This document shows, piece by piece, positions 6,635-8,767 of a stretch of 8,767 nt of DNA (its first letter is position 1; every line of letters begins with the position of its first letter). The stretch is taken from positions 1 to 8,767 of the forward strand of contig JASHVU010000274.1 in assembly GCA_030044455.1 (NCBI GenBank). Reading direction: 5' to 3'. A model generated the notes under the pieces. That model was not told the DNA's origin and ran no database searches. It saw only the letters and a list, made by a program, of their open reading frames with translations. A program made the position numbers and the translations under genes. This DNA is from Acidobacteriaceae bacterium. Its GTDB lineage: Bacteria; Acidobacteriota; Terriglobia; Terriglobales; Acidobacteriaceae.

Positions 6635-6685
6635 GTCACGCGCGGAATTCGCTTGGCGGAGATACTCTTCCACCGGGTGTCTTTT

Positions 6686-6698
6686 GGGGAGAATCATG
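6686..6698 (+). promoter_or_regulatory. Ribosome binding site and ATG start
   Basis: GGGGAG at 6686-6691 lies four bases before ATG at 6696, and the frame immediately encodes a hydrophobic export signal, which fixes the start of the gene that runs off the right edge. Confidence 0.6.
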
Positions 6699-8767
6699 GG
6701 GTCCCGATCCGTCAATTTTCTGATTGCAGGGGCTGTCGCTTCCGGCACGGTGTTCCTGGTCTGCTCCGCGGGAGTGCGGCCTTTTTCCGGGCAGCATGCG
6801 CAGGCCGCGAGCCAGCTGGCGAAAGTTGACATCGACTACCCCTTGGAAGGTTCAATCTTCCCGCCCGAGATCACTCCACCCACTTTTCTTTGGCACGATC
6901 GCAGCGAAACGGCAAAACGATGGGTCGTTGAAGTTTCCTTCGCTGACCACTCCAAGTCAATCCGCACCTGGTCAGCCGGCGAATTCATGAAGGTGGGCGA
7001 AAGCGATCCCCGCGCCGGCGACGCTGCCATTCTGATTCCAACACTGGCCGATGCGCGGACTTGGAAGCCGGACACGGAAACGTGGGAGAAGATCAAGCAA
7101 TTGAGCGCCAAATCTCCGGCAACCATCACCATTATAGGATTTGCTGAAAGCAATGAAAAACAGCCGGTGTCCATCGGCAAAGTTTCAATTACCACCTCGC
7201 AAGATCCAGTCGGAGCGCCGATTTTTTACCGCAATGTGCCCTTGATGCTTTCGCCGCCCGGAACAAAAGGGCCGATTACGCCATTGCCGCAACCCGCGCT
7301 GCCACTCATCAAATGGGAGTTGCGCGACATTGGCAAGCCCGAGAGCAAGGTGATGATGGAGAACCTTCCCACCTGCGCCAATTGCCATTCCTTTTCAATG
7401 GATGGCAAGACGATGGGCATCGACATGGATGGACCGAGAAACGACAAAGGCCTGTACGCCATCGTTCCCATCTCAAAAAACATCACCATCACCAATCGCG
7501 ATGTGATTCGCTGGAGTTCGTTTCAAGAGAAGCCTGAAGCCTTGGGCACAGAGCCGACGGTAAAGCGGTTTGGGTTCATGTCGCAGGTTTCGCCCGATGG
7601 CAGGTATGTGATCAGTTCGATCAGCCCGCCGGGATTGAAGCGGGCCACCGCCAATGAAGCTCAGGCGCCCGATTTTGCCCCCGGCGTTATTAACCGGCTT
7701 TTCAGCGTCAATTATCGGCAAATCAAATTCATCCAGGTTTTTTATCCCACCCGCGGCATCCTGGCCTACTACGACCGGGTTGAAAAGAAAATGCGGCCCC
7801 TGCCGGGCGCCGATGACCCGCAGTTCGTGCAAACCAGCGCATTCTGGTCGCCGGATGGCAAGTACCTCATTTTCAGCCGGGCAGTGGCCCGAGATCCAGT
7901 GGTACCCGGAGCTCCCGCGCCTACCTACGCCAACGATCCGAATGAAACCCAGATTCAATACGACTTGTACAAGATTCCCTTTAATGGAGGTCAGGGAGGC
8001 AAGGCCGTGCCGGTGGTTGGCGCATCGGGCAACGGCATGAGCAACAACTTCCCCAAGGTGTCGCCCGACGGCCGCTGGATTGTGTTCGTCCAGAACAAGA
8101 ACGGGCTGCTGATGCGCCCTGACAGCAAGCTGTATATCGTGCCATTCGAAGGCGGCAAGGCGCGCCTCATGACGTGCAATACATGGCTCATGAACTCCTG
8201 GCATTCATTTTCGCCAAACGGCCGGTGGCTCGCCTTTTCATCGAAGTCGCGCTCGCCTTACACCCAGCTCATGCTGACGCATATTGACGCCAACGGCAAC
8301 GACTCGCCAGCCATCATCGTGGACAACACCACCGCAGCCAACCGCGCGGTGAATATCCCCGAATTCGTCAACATTCCGGTCGACGGCATGGAGAAGATCG
8401 ACCCGCAGGCCACTGAGTTCTACCGGCTATTTACTGAAGCCTACGAATTCATGGAAAAGAACCAGATGCCCGAGGCAATAAAGGATTTGCAAGCGGCTCT
8501 CGACCGCGACCCTGACGACCCACTGGCGCATTACGCCATGGCTACGGCTCTCAGCGCCAACGATCAGGAAGAGGATGCGCTTGCGCATTATCGGAGGGCA
8601 TGCGAACTCAACACGACCAATGCGTCCTGGTTCGACCATCTGGCGGTATCACTCGACCTGAACGGTCATCCCGATGAGGCAATCGCCGCGTGGCGGAAAG
8701 CGCTGGCAATCGACCCCACGGACGGGTCAGCCGAAACCGACATGGGGATGGTGCTGTTCGATTCCGG
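6696..8767 (+). CDS. Exported CxxCH (heme c) - PD40 propeller - TPR protein, 3' end outside window
   Basis: The frame is open from ATG 6696 to the window edge: 690 residues, no stop. Residues 1 to about 35 form an export signal (Arg near the start, core FLIAGAVASGTVFLVC, then HAQA). Residues about 45-215 are a beta-rich region starting YPLEGSIFPPEITPPTFLW and including SQDPVGAPIFYRNVPL. C227-A-N-C230-H231 is a c-type heme attachment motif; with export this fits periplasmic heme ligation, and nearby methionines could be the distal ligand. PD40/TolB-like propeller strands follow: VSPDGRYVISS (near 298), WSPDGKYLIFSRA (near 385), VSPDGRWIVFVQ (near 455) and FSPNGRWLAFSS (near 505). From about 570 to the edge there are at least three TPRs (EAIKDLQAALDRDPDD, DALAHYRRACELN, EAIAAWRKALAIDPTD). 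No enzyme domain is visible; the combination suggests a redox-linked or heme-stabilised scaffold. A spurious CxxCH is possible, though signal peptide and position argue for a real one. Confidence 0.92.
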   Translation, partial: MGSRSVNFLIAGAVASGTVFLVCSAGVRPFSGQHAQAASQLAKVDIDYPLEGSIFPPEITPPTFLWHDRSETAKRWVVEVSFADHSKSIRTWSAGEFMKVGESDPRAGDAAILIPTLADARTWKPDTETWEKIKQLSAKSPATITIIGFAESNEKQPVSIGKVSITTSQDPVGAPIFYRNVPLMLSPPGTKGPITPLPQPALPLIKWELRDIGKPESKVMMENLPTCANCHSFSMDGKTMGIDMDGPRNDKGLYAIVPISKNITITNRDVIRWSSFQEKPEALGTEPTVKRFGFMSQVSPDGRYVISSISPPGLKRATANEAQAPDFAPGVINRLFSVNYRQIKFIQVFYPTRGILAYYDRVEKKMRPLPGADDPQFVQTSAFWSPDGKYLIFSRAVARDPVVPGAPAPTYANDPNETQIQYDLYKIPFNGGQGGKAVPVVGASGNGMSNNFPKVSPDGRWIVFVQNKNGLLMRPDSKLYIVPFEGGKARLMTCNTWLMNSWHSFSPNGRWLAFSSKSRSPYTQLMLTHIDANGNDSPAIIVDNTTAANRAVNIPEFVNIPVDGMEKIDPQATEFYRLFTEAYEFMEKNQMPEAIKDLQAALDRDPDDPLAHYAMATALSANDQEEDALAHYRRACELNTTNASWFDHLAVSLDLNGHPDEAIAAWRKALAIDPTDGSAETDMGMVLFDS

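Noticed and set aside
7473..8204. Minus-strand open frame (243 codons) opposite the heme/PD40/TPR gene
   Set aside because: The opposite strand has continuous PD40 motifs through this region, and the minus-strand product resembles nothing known.

Overview
The window looks like chromosomal DNA from an acidobacterium (phylum Acidobacteriota, probably class Terriglobia). This is inferred from content: two adjacent genes of the VWFA-related family that is typical of Acidobacteria (TIGR03436), a CRTAC1-type FG-GAP/ASPIC-UnbV protein directly behind a TPR protein, a PD40/TPR protein with a c-type heme motif, and moderately high GC with C/G-rich third codon positions. There are no RNA genes, transposases, CRISPR arrays, phage genes or recognisable attachment sites. 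Every gene whose N-terminus is visible begins with an export signal, so this is a cluster of envelope or secreted proteins.

Layout. (1) 1-2666, plus strand: the 3' part of a TPR-repeat gene, then, after 17 bases, a CRTAC1-family gene with a TTG start; these are probably one operon. (2) 2734-3381, plus strand: a small secreted protein built from two tandem copies of one lipocalin-like beta module. (3) 3382-3551: a convergent junction holding a perfect 10-bp GC-rich inverted repeat. (4) 3552-4577, minus strand: a short VWA-like protein that has lost the first metal-site aspartate. It has its own good sigma70-type promoter, overlapped by repeated CTGCGCAG palindromes that look like operators. 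(5) 4742-6499, minus strand: a full-length VWFA-related protein. (6) 6500-6695: a divergent control region with two perfect inverted repeats. (7) 6696 to the right edge, plus strand: an exported protein combining a CxxCH heme-binding site, PD40 beta-propeller repeats and C-terminal TPRs, cut off by the window end.

How the parts may work together is inference. The TPR and CRTAC1 proteins form a co-transcribed protein-interaction pair outside the cytoplasm. The VWA and PD40/heme/TPR genes are divergent and may share control. No enzyme with a defined reaction is encoded here. The parts most worth following up are the heme-PD40-TPR protein, the operator-like repeats in the promoter at 4610-4653, the palindromes at 6590-6634, the metal-site-less VWA protein and the duplicated-module secreted protein.
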